DNA of 12,110 nucleotides from Victivallales bacterium (lineage in GTDB: Bacteria > Verrucomicrobiota > Lentisphaeria > Oligosphaerales > Lenti-02), in NCBI GenBank assembly GCA_018648945.1, contig JABGQJ010000180.1, positions 1 to 12,110 of the forward strand. The letters are read 5' to 3'. Below, one piece after another: positions 1-9,411 of the stretch. The notes beneath the pieces are model-generated. The model saw nothing but the letters and a program-made list of their open reading frames with translations, was not told the DNA's origin and ran no database searches. Each line of letters opens with the position of its first letter. Within the stretch, counting starts at the first letter, position 1. The position numbers and the translations under genes are program-made.

Positions 1-2
1 CC

Positions 3-800
3 TGCATTCCTCTGATGGCCTACGGGATTCCCCTGGAAGAGATCGTCGAGGCTGTCGAAGACGGGTTCTTCTTCCTGAAGGTCAAGATCGGGTCGGATCC
101 CGACAAAGACGGTGATCGTGAGAAGATGCTGCAGTGGGACATGAAGCGGGTCGAGGCCATCCACCAGGCGATCGGGCACATCGAGACCCCCTACACCGAG
201 AATGGCAAGATTCCCTACTACTTCGACGCCAATGGCCGCTACGACTCCAAGGAGCGCCTCCAGCGCTTGCTGGACCACTGCGCCAAAATCGGCGCACTGG
301 ACCAGATCGCTATCATCGAGGAGCCCTTCCCCGAGGAGTACAAGGTCAACGTCGCCGATCTCGGCGTTCGCATCGCGGCCGACGAGAGCGCGCACTGTGA
401 CCACGATGTGGTCGAGCGCATCGAGCTGGGCTATGGCGCCATTGCCCTGAAGCCCATTGCCAAGACCCTCAGCATGACGCTCAAAATCGCTGACGTGGCC
501 CACAAGGCGGGTGTGCCCATGTTCTGCGCCGACCTCACGGTTGGCCCGATGCAAGTGGACTGGAACAAGACCTTCGCCAGCCGTTTGGCGCCGCTCCCTG
601 GTGTGAAGGTTGGGGTGGTGGAGACCAACGGCCATCAGAACTACAAGCGCTGGGCCGAACTGCAGTCGTTCCATCCCTGCTGCGGCAGTCCCTGGATGTC
701 CGTGGAGAGTGGTTGCTTCCCCCTGAATGACGATTTCTATGCTCGGAGCGGCGGCATCCTGAATGACTCCGAACACTATATGGGCCTTGTTCTGAGGTAG
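3..800 (+). CDS. Enolase-superfamily (MLE-like) sugar-acid enzyme, 5' partial
   Basis: This is the C-terminal catalytic barrel of an enolase-superfamily protein. The reading frame is open to the left edge, so the N-terminal capping domain (roughly the first 100-150 residues) lies outside; the ATG at 15 is internal. Counting from that Met, the MLE-subgroup layout is visible: KVK at 22-24 on strand 2, metal ligands D71 (FDANG), E102/E103 (IEEP) and D123 (ADES), and K146 (ALKP) on strand 6. The family abstracts a proton alpha to a carboxylate with Mg2+ and includes cycloisomerases, dipeptide epimerases and acid-sugar dehydratases. The KxK plus strand-6 Lys pattern favours the MLE/epimerase-type subgroup over the His-Asp dyad dehydratases. 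The sugar-catabolism context suggests a sugar-acid or related substrate, but this is not fixed by sequence. It ends 3 nt before the next gene. Confidence 0.85.
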   Translation, partial: CIPLMAYGIPLEEIVEAVEDGFFFLKVKIGSDPDKDGDREKMLQWDMKRVEAIHQAIGHIETPYTENGKIPYYFDANGRYDSKERLQRLLDHCAKIGALDQIAIIEEPFPEEYKVNVADLGVRIAADESAHCDHDVVERIELGYGAIALKPIAKTLSMTLKIADVAHKAGVPMFCADLTVGPMQVDWNKTFASRLAPLPGVKVGVVETNGHQNYKRWAELQSFHPCCGSPWMSVESGCFPLNDDFYARSGGILNDSEHYMGLVLR

Positions 801-803
801 TCC

Positions 804-1121
804 ATGCATTCGCCTGACGCCCAGAAGAGCCAATTTCGATTCCGGACGGGCCTGGTCACGATCGTGACCAGTTTCGTGGTTGGGTATGGTGGGCTTGCGG
901 TGTTTGCGGCGCTTGCCGCATACCACAAGAACAAGGACTGGCTGTGGGGCGGGGCGGCGTGCTACGCGTTCTCCTGGGTGATGTTGCTCTTCGGGATCTG
1001 GCTGGGCGGACGTCCAGCCTACGAGTACACCAAGCAGTTCTGGCACCTGTGGAAGCGTCGCAGACGGTTGCTGCACCTGCGTCGCACGCGCGCCAAGCGG
1101 CGGTCACTCGTGGAGAACTGA
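804..1121 (+). CDS. Small two-helix membrane protein of unknown function
   Basis: I do not recognise this 105-residue protein. It has a short polar N-terminus, then two hydrophobic segments at about residues 17-41 and 46-68, separated by a short polar turn (YHKNKDW). A strongly basic tail follows, with an RRRR run and many Arg/Lys from about 84 to 101. By the positive-inside rule both ends probably face the cytoplasm, as a helical hairpin in the inner membrane. The ATG lies 3 nt after the upstream stop and is preceded by a GAGGT sequence inside the end of that gene, so translational coupling is likely. The next gene starts 27 nt downstream. Its position inside a sugar operon suggests co-expression, but the role is unknown. 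Confidence 0.7.
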   Translation: MHSPDAQKSQFRFRTGLVTIVTSFVVGYGGLAVFAALAAYHKNKDWLWGGAACYAFSWVMLLFGIWLGGRPAYEYTKQFWHLWKRRRRLLHLRRTRAKRRSLVEN

Positions 1122-1148
1122 GCGCATCCCAGAAGGAAGGAGTAGCTG

Positions 1149-2540
1149 ATGGTTGCCAACGGCTCGGCAGGGACGGGAAGCGTGGATTTGGGTGCCGCAG
1201 AGGAGCCAGTCGAGATTGGTTCGCGGCTGGAGATGTTCGTGGACCGCCTGCTGGTGGATCGGCTGACCGGCGTGGAATGCCGTCTGCATCATCCCCAGAA
1301 GTTGCCCTTGGCGGCGTCCCCCCTGGTGGGTTGGTACGCTACCGTGATCAAGGACGGGGATCTCTACCGGGCGTACTACCGGTGGCTGGACCCGAGCTTC
1401 ACGGGCAAGACGGACTACAGCGGGCACCCCGGCGAGGTCACCTGCTATGCCGAGAGTCAGGATGGGCACGAGTGGACCTTCCCAGTGCTTGGTCTCTGCA
1501 CAGTCGCTGGCACGGACCAGAACAACGTGATCATGGCGGGGAAGATGCCGTTCTGCCACAATCTCTCCCCTTTCCTGGATACCCGGCCCGGCGTGTGCGC
1601 AGACGAGCGGTTCAAGGCGCTGGCTGGCCATCCGGGGCACGACCGCGCCACCCATGGCGATGGTTTGCATGCCTTCTTCTCCGCCGATGGCATCCATTGG
1701 AGCGAGCCAAGCGAGGAGGGGGTGATTCCCTTCGACATGTCCTGGCCCCATGCCTTCGACTCGCAGAACGTGTCGTTCTGGTCCGAGGTGGAGCAGCAGT
1801 ATGTCTGCTACTTCCGGACCTGGCAGACGAAGCACGGTCAGCTACGCACGATCAGCCGGACCACCTCGCCCGACTTCCGGCACTGGAGCGAACCGATCCC
1901 GATGGACCCGAACCTGCCGGGCGAGCATCTCTATACCAGCCAGACGCAACCGTACTACCGGAACCCCGCTCTCTACATTGCCTTGCCCACGCGTTTCCAG
2001 CCCGGCCGCGGCGACTCCACCGATATCCTCTTTATGACCACCCGTGCCGGTTCCACCTCCTACGAACGGCTGTTCGCCGAGGCGTTCATCCGGCCTGGAC
2101 TCGATCCCGAGCGTTGGGGCAACCGCTCGAACTACACCGCGCTCAACGTGGTCTCCACGGGACCGGCGGAGATGTCCATCTATCACGCCAAGAGCGGCCA
2201 CCGCTACGTCCTGCGTCCGGATGGTTTCGCCTCCATTCAGGCTGGTATTGCCGAAGGCGAGCTGCTCACCAAACCGGTGCTTTTCGAGGGCGACACATTG
2301 GTCCTGAACTACAGCACATCGGCGGCGGGAAGCCTGCGAGTCGAACTGCAGGATCCCGCTGGCAACCCGCTCCCCGGGTTTGCGCTGGACGATTGCTCCC
2401 CCATCGTCGGCGACCGGATCGACGGCCCCGCGACCTGGGAGGGGAATCCCGATCTCAGGGCCTTGGCCGGAACCCCTGTCCGTCTGCGGTTCGTGATGAC
2501 TGAGTGCGATCTCTATTCGTTCCGGTTCGTGGAACCGTGA
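1149..2540 (+). CDS. GH32/GH43-like five-bladed beta-propeller protein with C-terminal beta-sandwich
   Basis: A 463-residue protein with the look of a GH32/GH43-superfamily propeller. An N-terminal strand motif (LEMFVDRLLVDR, residues 28-38) is followed by repeated blade motifs of the S-x-D-G-x-x-W type: SQDGHEW at 103-109, SADGIHW at 178-184, and a related SPDFRHW at 240-246. Conserved D123-Q-N-N and D204-S-Q-N loops could line the active site. Residues about 375-463 form a separate beta-rich domain ending in an LYSFRF motif. No signal peptide is visible, so it is probably cytoplasmic. The start is well supported: an AAGGAAGGAG Shine-Dalgarno sits 6 nt before the ATG. The fold is reasonably clear but the activity is not; it could be a glycosidase, a phosphorylase-like enzyme or a non-catalytic propeller. 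The neighbours suggest action on oligosaccharides. Confidence 0.75.
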   Translation: MVANGSAGTGSVDLGAAEEPVEIGSRLEMFVDRLLVDRLTGVECRLHHPQKLPLAASPLVGWYATVIKDGDLYRAYYRWLDPSFTGKTDYSGHPGEVTCYAESQDGHEWTFPVLGLCTVAGTDQNNVIMAGKMPFCHNLSPFLDTRPGVCADERFKALAGHPGHDRATHGDGLHAFFSADGIHWSEPSEEGVIPFDMSWPHAFDSQNVSFWSEVEQQYVCYFRTWQTKHGQLRTISRTTSPDFRHWSEPIPMDPNLPGEHLYTSQTQPYYRNPALYIALPTRFQPGRGDSTDILFMTTRAGSTSYERLFAEAFIRPGLDPERWGNRSNYTALNVVSTGPAEMSIYHAKSGHRYVLRPDGFASIQAGIAEGELLTKPVLFEGDTLVLNYSTSAAGSLRVELQDPAGNPLPGFALDDCSPIVGDRIDGPATWEGNPDLRALAGTPVRLRFVMTECDLYSFRFVEP

Positions 2541-2578
2541 CCGAATCTGCCAAGCGAACCCAAACAACAGGATACGTG

Positions 2579-6641
<4,063 letters not shown>

Positions 6642-6667
6642 CGTCCATCTGTGATTCAGGAGAGACT

Positions 6668-7804
6668 ATGATGCAGATTCGCCTTGGAACCCCCGCCGAC
6701 TTCCCCGCAGTCATGGACCGTGTGGTCACCAGCTTCCGCGCCGGCAACCCTGGTCACCTTCGCTTCGAGGGACTCTACCCCGACTCCGTTTCGCCGGGGG
6801 CCATGCACGAATGGCGCCTGGCCTTCATCGATGACGAGTTGGCGGGCGGCATTCAGTTGGTACCCCGCGACCTGCGCATCGCGGGCACGGTAGACCTGCC
6901 GAGTATGGGGCTCGGCAACGTCTTCTGCTACCCCGCCAACCGGGGGCAAGGGGTGATGAGCGCCCTGCTCAAGCGCTGCATCGCGGATATGCGCGAGTTG
7001 GGCATTGCCATCTGCCTGCTGGGTGGCGACCGCACCCGCTACGGCCATTTCGGCTGGGAGCATTGTGGCACCCAACGTCGGCTCTCCCTCAGCCGCGGCA
7101 TCAAGCGCCATGCCGACTTTTCCCCCGTCTCCGTCCTCGACCTCCGGACCTGGCGTGGCGACGAAGCCGATACGGCCCGCATGTTCGCTGCCTACCACGC
7201 TCTGCCCTACCACTGCGCCCGTTCTCCCGAGCTGTTCGCTGCCGTCCTCCAGCGCCCCGGCCAGGTGGTCTGGCTCTGTGACGATCCTGAGTTCGGCTTT
7301 GCCTACGCTTCCGTCCGTGGCCGGGAGCTTGCCGAGTACGCCGGTGACACTCCGGCCTTCGACCACATCCTACGCTTCGTGCTTGCCAATGGCGATTCCG
7401 GTGTCAATCTCCCCCCGCGCACCAACAACGGCGAACTGGAAGAGCTTTTCCTCGGCTATGCTCGGTCCTTCTCCGTGGTCCCTGCCGGCATGGGCCTCGT
7501 GGTCTGCCTGGCCCCCTTGCTCCGCGCCTACCTGCCCGTTCTCTCCTCTCGCTTGGCCGGATGGCAGGGCACGTTCACCATCGCCTGCGACGACGGCGAA
7601 TGTGCCCAACTCATCGGTACCCCGGATGGCCTCGCCGTCGAGGAAACCACTGGCGGGGAAGCCGATCTCACCCTCTCCCGCAATGATCTGGCGCTCCTTC
7701 TCTTCGGTCCCTTCCCGCCGGATCTCGGGGCCATGGCCGACCACGAGATGATCCGCCGCGCTTTCCCGCTACCGCTTCACTTGCACCCCTTGGCCCACGT
7801 CTGA
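6668..7804 (+). CDS. Eis-like GNAT N-acetyltransferase with SCP2-type C-terminal domain
   Basis: A 378-residue acetyltransferase with the three-part Eis layout: an N-terminal GNAT domain, a second degenerate GNAT-like part (about 150-275) and a C-terminal SCP2-like domain (about 280-370, including LTLSRNDLALLLFG). The acetyl-CoA loop is RGQGVM at 92-97, followed by the typical GGDRTRYGHFGW stretch at 119-130. In characterised Eis proteins the C-terminal carboxylate takes part in catalysis; here the chain ends PLAHV. Eis proteins acetylate amines, including aminoglycosides, but homologues are common outside that setting and the natural substrate here is unknown. AGGAGA at 6658-6663 serves either ATG 6668 or ATG 6671; the second has the better spacing. 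The gene follows lacZ by 26 nt, so it is likely co-transcribed, and it ends 3 nt from a convergent gene. Confidence 0.85.
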   Translation: MMQIRLGTPADFPAVMDRVVTSFRAGNPGHLRFEGLYPDSVSPGAMHEWRLAFIDDELAGGIQLVPRDLRIAGTVDLPSMGLGNVFCYPANRGQGVMSALLKRCIADMRELGIAICLLGGDRTRYGHFGWEHCGTQRRLSLSRGIKRHADFSPVSVLDLRTWRGDEADTARMFAAYHALPYHCARSPELFAAVLQRPGQVVWLCDDPEFGFAYASVRGRELAEYAGDTPAFDHILRFVLANGDSGVNLPPRTNNGELEELFLGYARSFSVVPAGMGLVVCLAPLLRAYLPVLSSRLAGWQGTFTIACDDGECAQLIGTPDGLAVEETTGGEADLTLSRNDLALLLFGPFPPDLGAMADHEMIRRAFPLPLHLHPLAHV

Positions 7805-7807
7805 TCG

Positions 7808-8593
7808 CTAGCGCAGAGCCTGCTGGATGGTGCCGCACAGGGCGGCATCCTTCATCGCGGCCGTGCCGATGGCCACCGCATCCGCGCCTGCATCGAGGAT
7901 CCGCCGGGCATCGGCCACCGTCTGGATTCGGTTGCCAGCCACCAGGCACTCGCATTTGCCTGCGAGTTGTCCAACTGCCGCAAGCCCTGGCGAACCGGCT
8001 CGCGCATCGCGCAGGTTGATGTGGACCACGGGCACCCCGATCGCCGCCATCGTGTCCACTGTATGCAAGGAATCCGCCAGATCGTTCAGAACGGTCTTGA
8101 GGATCACCGGCACGGTCACGGCGGCCTGGATCGCGGACATCCATTCGTTGAGTAGCGCTGCGTTCTCCCGTCGGCACAGCTCCTCGCCCAGACGTTCCTT
8201 CACGAACATCTCCATCGGGGAATGGGCACAGAGCGAGACATAGTCCGCGCCCGCCTCCTCTGCTGCCACGAGGAAGTCCACCGTGTCCGCCAGCGCTACA
8301 CTGATGGCGCTCACGCAGACCGGCAACCCATTCGCGCGGCCCGCCGCCACATGCTTTTGTAGATATGGGACGTACACCGCCGGATCGGGCTTGAAGACGA
8401 AGTGCGCCGGGTATGGGACCTCGTCCCCCGGGTCGATGATGTACGTCCCCATCACCGCCAGTGCCGCATTCGCCGCGTGCTTTGCGCAATACGGCCCGTC
8501 GCCGTGTCCGCCAAGTTCCGCAAGGACGACACCGTTCTGCAGGTCTCGGGCTGGGTCTGTCATGGCTCGCATCCAGTCTCGGGGTTGGCACAT
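7808..8593 (-). CDS. Dus/DHOD-like FMN-type TIM-barrel protein
   Basis: A 261-residue TIM barrel resembling tRNA-dihydrouridine synthases and dihydroorotate dehydrogenases. The N-terminal NGVVLAELGG segment (20-29) corresponds to the first strand and flavin loop. The C-terminal VAGNRI...GADAVAIGTAAMKD region (218-249) is the typical flavin-phosphate-binding end of the barrel. The canonical Dus NxGCP catalytic segment is not present; the equivalent place reads SLCAHSPMEMF (about 120-130), so tRNA dihydrouridylation is doubtful. I recall similar proteins annotated only as Dus-like in archaea and bacteria. The frame extends to a TTG at 8674, but that lies in the U-tract of the rpmA terminator. 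ATG 8593 is preferred; ATG 8572 and 8563 are also possible. It is convergent with the acetyltransferase gene and downstream of rpmA. Confidence 0.75.
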   Translation of the reverse strand: MCQPRDWMRAMTDPARDLQNGVVLAELGGHGDGPYCAKHAANAALAVMGTYIIDPGDEVPYPAHFVFKPDPAVYVPYLQKHVAAGRANGLPVCVSAISVALADTVDFLVAAEEAGADYVSLCAHSPMEMFVKERLGEELCRRENAALLNEWMSAIQAAVTVPVILKTVLNDLADSLHTVDTMAAIGVPVVHINLRDARAGSPGLAAVGQLAGKCECLVAGNRIQTVADARRILDAGADAVAIGTAAMKDAALCGTIQQALR

Positions 8594-8617
8594 ATCGTCG
8601 TCGGTTCCGTCGAGCTC

Positions 8618-8646
8618 ACGATACCGCACCCGAGCCCGGTCCGCAA
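8618..8646 (-). promoter_or_regulatory. Possible promoter for the Dus-like gene
   Basis: On the minus strand TTGCGG (8646-8641) and TATCGT (8623-8618) are separated by 17 nt, a weak sigma70-like pair. A transcript would start near 8611, leaving a leader of about 18 nt before ATG 8593. This fits the terminator just upstream, which makes a separate promoter necessary. The match is modest and GC-rich DNA gives such pairs by chance. Confidence 0.3.
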
Positions 8647-8659
8647 CGGGAGGCGGACC
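8638..8659 (-). repeat. 7-bp inverted repeat upstream of the Dus-like gene
   Basis: Perfect arms ggtccgc (8638-8644) and gcggacc (8653-8659) flank an 8-nt centre. The repeat overlaps the possible -35 element of the Dus-like gene, so it could be an operator. It could also be a chance hairpin in the space between terminator and gene. Confidence 0.45.
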
Positions 8660-8672
8660 CGAGAATCCAGGC

Positions 8673-8707
8673 AAAGAAAAAGCCGGCTCCGAGAAACGGA
8701 ACCGGCT
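8673..8707 (-). terminator. Rho-independent terminator of rpmA
   Basis: Read on the minus strand, AGCCGGTTCC (8707-8698) pairs with GGAGCCGGCT (8690-8681). This gives a 10-bp stem with one G-U pair and a 7-nt loop GTTTCTC. The U-rich tract TTTTCTTT follows at once (8680-8673). The hairpin begins 19 nt after the rpmA stop codon. It would end a monocistronic rpmA transcript and insulate the Dus-like gene. Confidence 0.85.
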
Positions 8708-8726
8708 CTGCAGTCGCGGTCTGGCT

Positions 8727-8972
8727 CTACGCCGGGACGATGCTGACGCGGCGACCGGTCTTTTCGAACTTCACCACGCCGTCTTTCAGGGCGAACAGGG
8801 TGAAATCTCTGCCGAGGCCCACATCCTTGCCGGGGTGGAACTTGGTGCCGCACTGGCGCACGATGATGCTGCCAGCAGTCACCGTCTCGCCACCATAGGC
8901 CTTGACCCCACGGTACTTGGGATTGCTATCGCGGCCGTTCCGGCTCGCGCCCTGACCTTTTTTATGTGCCAT
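8727..8972 (-). CDS. rpmA: 50S ribosomal protein L27
   Basis: An 81-residue L27 of normal length. The start [17 protein letters not shown] is the family signature, and the [21 protein letters not shown] stretch is well conserved in pieces ([16 protein letters not shown]). The flexible N-terminal tail reaches the peptidyl-transferase centre of the 50S subunit. There is no Firmicutes-type N-terminal extension, so no Prp cleavage is expected. In most bacteria the order is rplU-rpmA-obgE. Here no rplU reading frame lies upstream and a terminator follows downstream, so the gene stands alone. A GGAG Shine-Dalgarno (8983-8980) sits 7 nt before the ATG and overlaps an inverted repeat. Confidence 0.97.
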   Translation of the reverse strand: MAHKKGQGASRNGRDSNPKYRGVKAYGGETVTAGSIIVRQCGTKFHPGKDVGLGRDFTLFALKDGVVKFEKTGRRVSIVPA

Positions 8973-8973
8973 G

Positions 8974-9026
8974 ATGCGTCTCCGTTCGCTATCTGAGTAC
9001 TAGACAATATTGGCAAAGAGACGCAT
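8974..9026 (-). promoter_or_regulatory. Inverted repeat in the rpmA leader overlapping the Shine-Dalgarno
   Basis: Perfect 9-bp arms atgcgtctc (8974-8982) and gagacgcat (9018-9026) are separated by 35 nt. On the rpmA message the 3' arm contains GAG of the GGAG ribosome binding site and ends 1 nt before the ATG. If transcription starts upstream of the 5' arm, folding would hide the ribosome binding site. If it starts at the position predicted from the promoter below, the 5' arm is partly lost, and the repeat would be better read as a protein-binding site. Function is inference. Confidence 0.5.
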
Positions 9027-9054
9027 AACATACGCTACCTATCCCCAGAGTCAA
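9027..9054 (-). promoter_or_regulatory. Sigma70-like promoter of rpmA
   Basis: On the minus strand TTGACT (9054-9049, five of six matches to TTGACA) and TATGTT (9032-9027, four of six to TATAAT) are 16 nt apart. The predicted start is near 9020, giving a leader of about 48 nt before rpmA. The short AT-rich stretch next to rpmA stands out from the GC-rich surroundings, which supports the call. Confidence 0.6.
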
Positions 9055-9116
9055 AGCTGGGCGGAATGCAGAATGGGGTTGTGCCAGGCGAAGCCGGCGG
9101 GTGGAGATGGCGTTCC

Positions 9117-9151
9117 ATCGGACGAATCGGTCGGGATCGGACGAATCGGTC
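9117..9151. repeat. 16-nt tandem direct repeat
   Basis: The sequence atcggacgaatcggtc occurs perfectly at 9117-9132 and 9136-9151 with ggg between them (19-nt period). Inside each unit a shorter atcgg motif is itself repeated. It resembles short intergenic tandem repeats and has no coding explanation. Confidence 0.85.
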
Positions 9152-9201
9152 AAGTGGGGGCCTGCTGCTCAGGAAGAGGCATGGCACCAGGTGTGGGGAA
9201 T

Positions 9202-9218
9202 ACAGGCGGGACGCCCGT
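9202..9218. repeat. Short hairpin resembling a dispersed PVC-type intergenic repeat
   Basis: Arms acaggcg and cgcccgt surround gga, complementary except for one position. The surrounding text (about 9193-9226) translates in one frame to a peptide containing RRDARAT. I recall such peptides from spurious ORFs over dispersed intergenic repeats in Planctomycetota and Verrucomicrobiota genomes. Only one copy is visible here, so its repeated nature is inference. Confidence 0.45.
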
Positions 9219-9252
9219 GCCACTTTCCAGCGCCGGCAAGGGTATCCGCTTG

Positions 9253-9284
9253 GCGGTACGGGGCGGCAAAGCCGGCCGTACCGC
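9253..9284. repeat. Large GC-rich imperfect hairpin
   Basis: Outer arms gcggtacgg (9253-9261) and ccgtaccgc (9276-9284) are perfectly complementary over 9 bp. After a small asymmetric bulge, the inner arms cggc/gccg close a 3-nt aaa loop. No U-tract follows on either strand, so it is not a standard terminator. It may be a dispersed palindromic repeat unit. Confidence 0.75.
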
Positions 9285-9303
9285 AAAGCCGCATCGAGGG
9301 GTT

Positions 9304-9323
9304 CGGGGAGATGCGTCTCCTCG
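9304..9323. repeat. 8-bp hairpin carrying a third ATGCGTCTC copy
   Basis: Arms cggggaga (9304-9311) and tctcctcg (9316-9323) form 8 pairs with one G-U and a tgcg loop. The hairpin includes atgcgtctc (9311-9319), the same 9-mer that forms the inverted repeat in the rpmA leader. Confidence 0.6.
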
Positions 9324-9332
9324 GCGGGGTTT

Positions 9333-9346
9333 CGGGGCCGGCCCCG
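9333..9346. repeat. Perfect 14-nt palindrome
   Basis: cggggccggccccg is fully self-complementary. It lies between two other inverted repeats. In DNA of this GC content such palindromes can arise by chance, but the clustering is notable. Confidence 0.6.
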
Positions 9347-9367
9347 CTTGGCGGGGGGGTGGGGAAC

Positions 9368-9395
9368 GGTTAGGGTAGGCGGAGTCTCCCTAACC
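9368..9395 (+). promoter_or_regulatory. 8-bp inverted repeat upstream of the second sugar isomerase
   Basis: Perfect arms ggttaggg (9368-9375) and ccctaacc (9388-9395) flank a 12-nt centre and end 16 nt before the ATG at 9412. The position suits an operator or a 5'-leader hairpin. The ribosome binding site AGGA (9401-9404) lies outside the stem. No regulator gene is near enough to pair with it. Confidence 0.5.
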
Positions 9396-9411
9396 CAACG
9401 AGGATTCCGAG

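Larger units (their letters stand above)
8973..9411. other. Gene-free, repeat- and hairpin-rich intergenic region
   Basis: These 439 nt separate divergent rpmA and the second sugar isomerase gene. Several reading frames are open because of high GC, but none has a recognisable domain, a good ribosome binding site or a family-like composition. The rpmA-proximal 90 nt hold its promoter and leader. From about 9115 onward the DNA contains a direct repeat and five successive inverted repeats, listed separately. No tRNA, CRISPR or mobile-element gene is seen. Confidence 0.75.

Noticed and set aside
944..2503. 519-codon plus-strand open frame over the membrane protein and propeller genes
   Set aside because: It is out of frame with the motif-bearing propeller protein, is rich in Arg/Gly/Pro/Ala, and has no domain; it is a GC-driven shadow.
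8594..8674. N-terminal extension of the Dus-like protein to a TTG start
   Set aside because: The TTG lies in the U-tract of the rpmA terminator, the extra residues do not match the fold, and a promoter-like pair lies downstream of it.
9117..9151. CRISPR-like repeat
   Set aside because: Only two 16-nt units with a 3-nt spacer and no cas genes; this is a tandem repeat, not an array.
9010..9378. Plus-strand frames in the intergenic region (for example 122, 151 and 90 codons)
   Set aside because: Translations are Gly/Arg-rich, follow repeats and hairpins, and lack a ribosome binding site or domain; they match the pattern of spurious ORFs over dispersed repeats.
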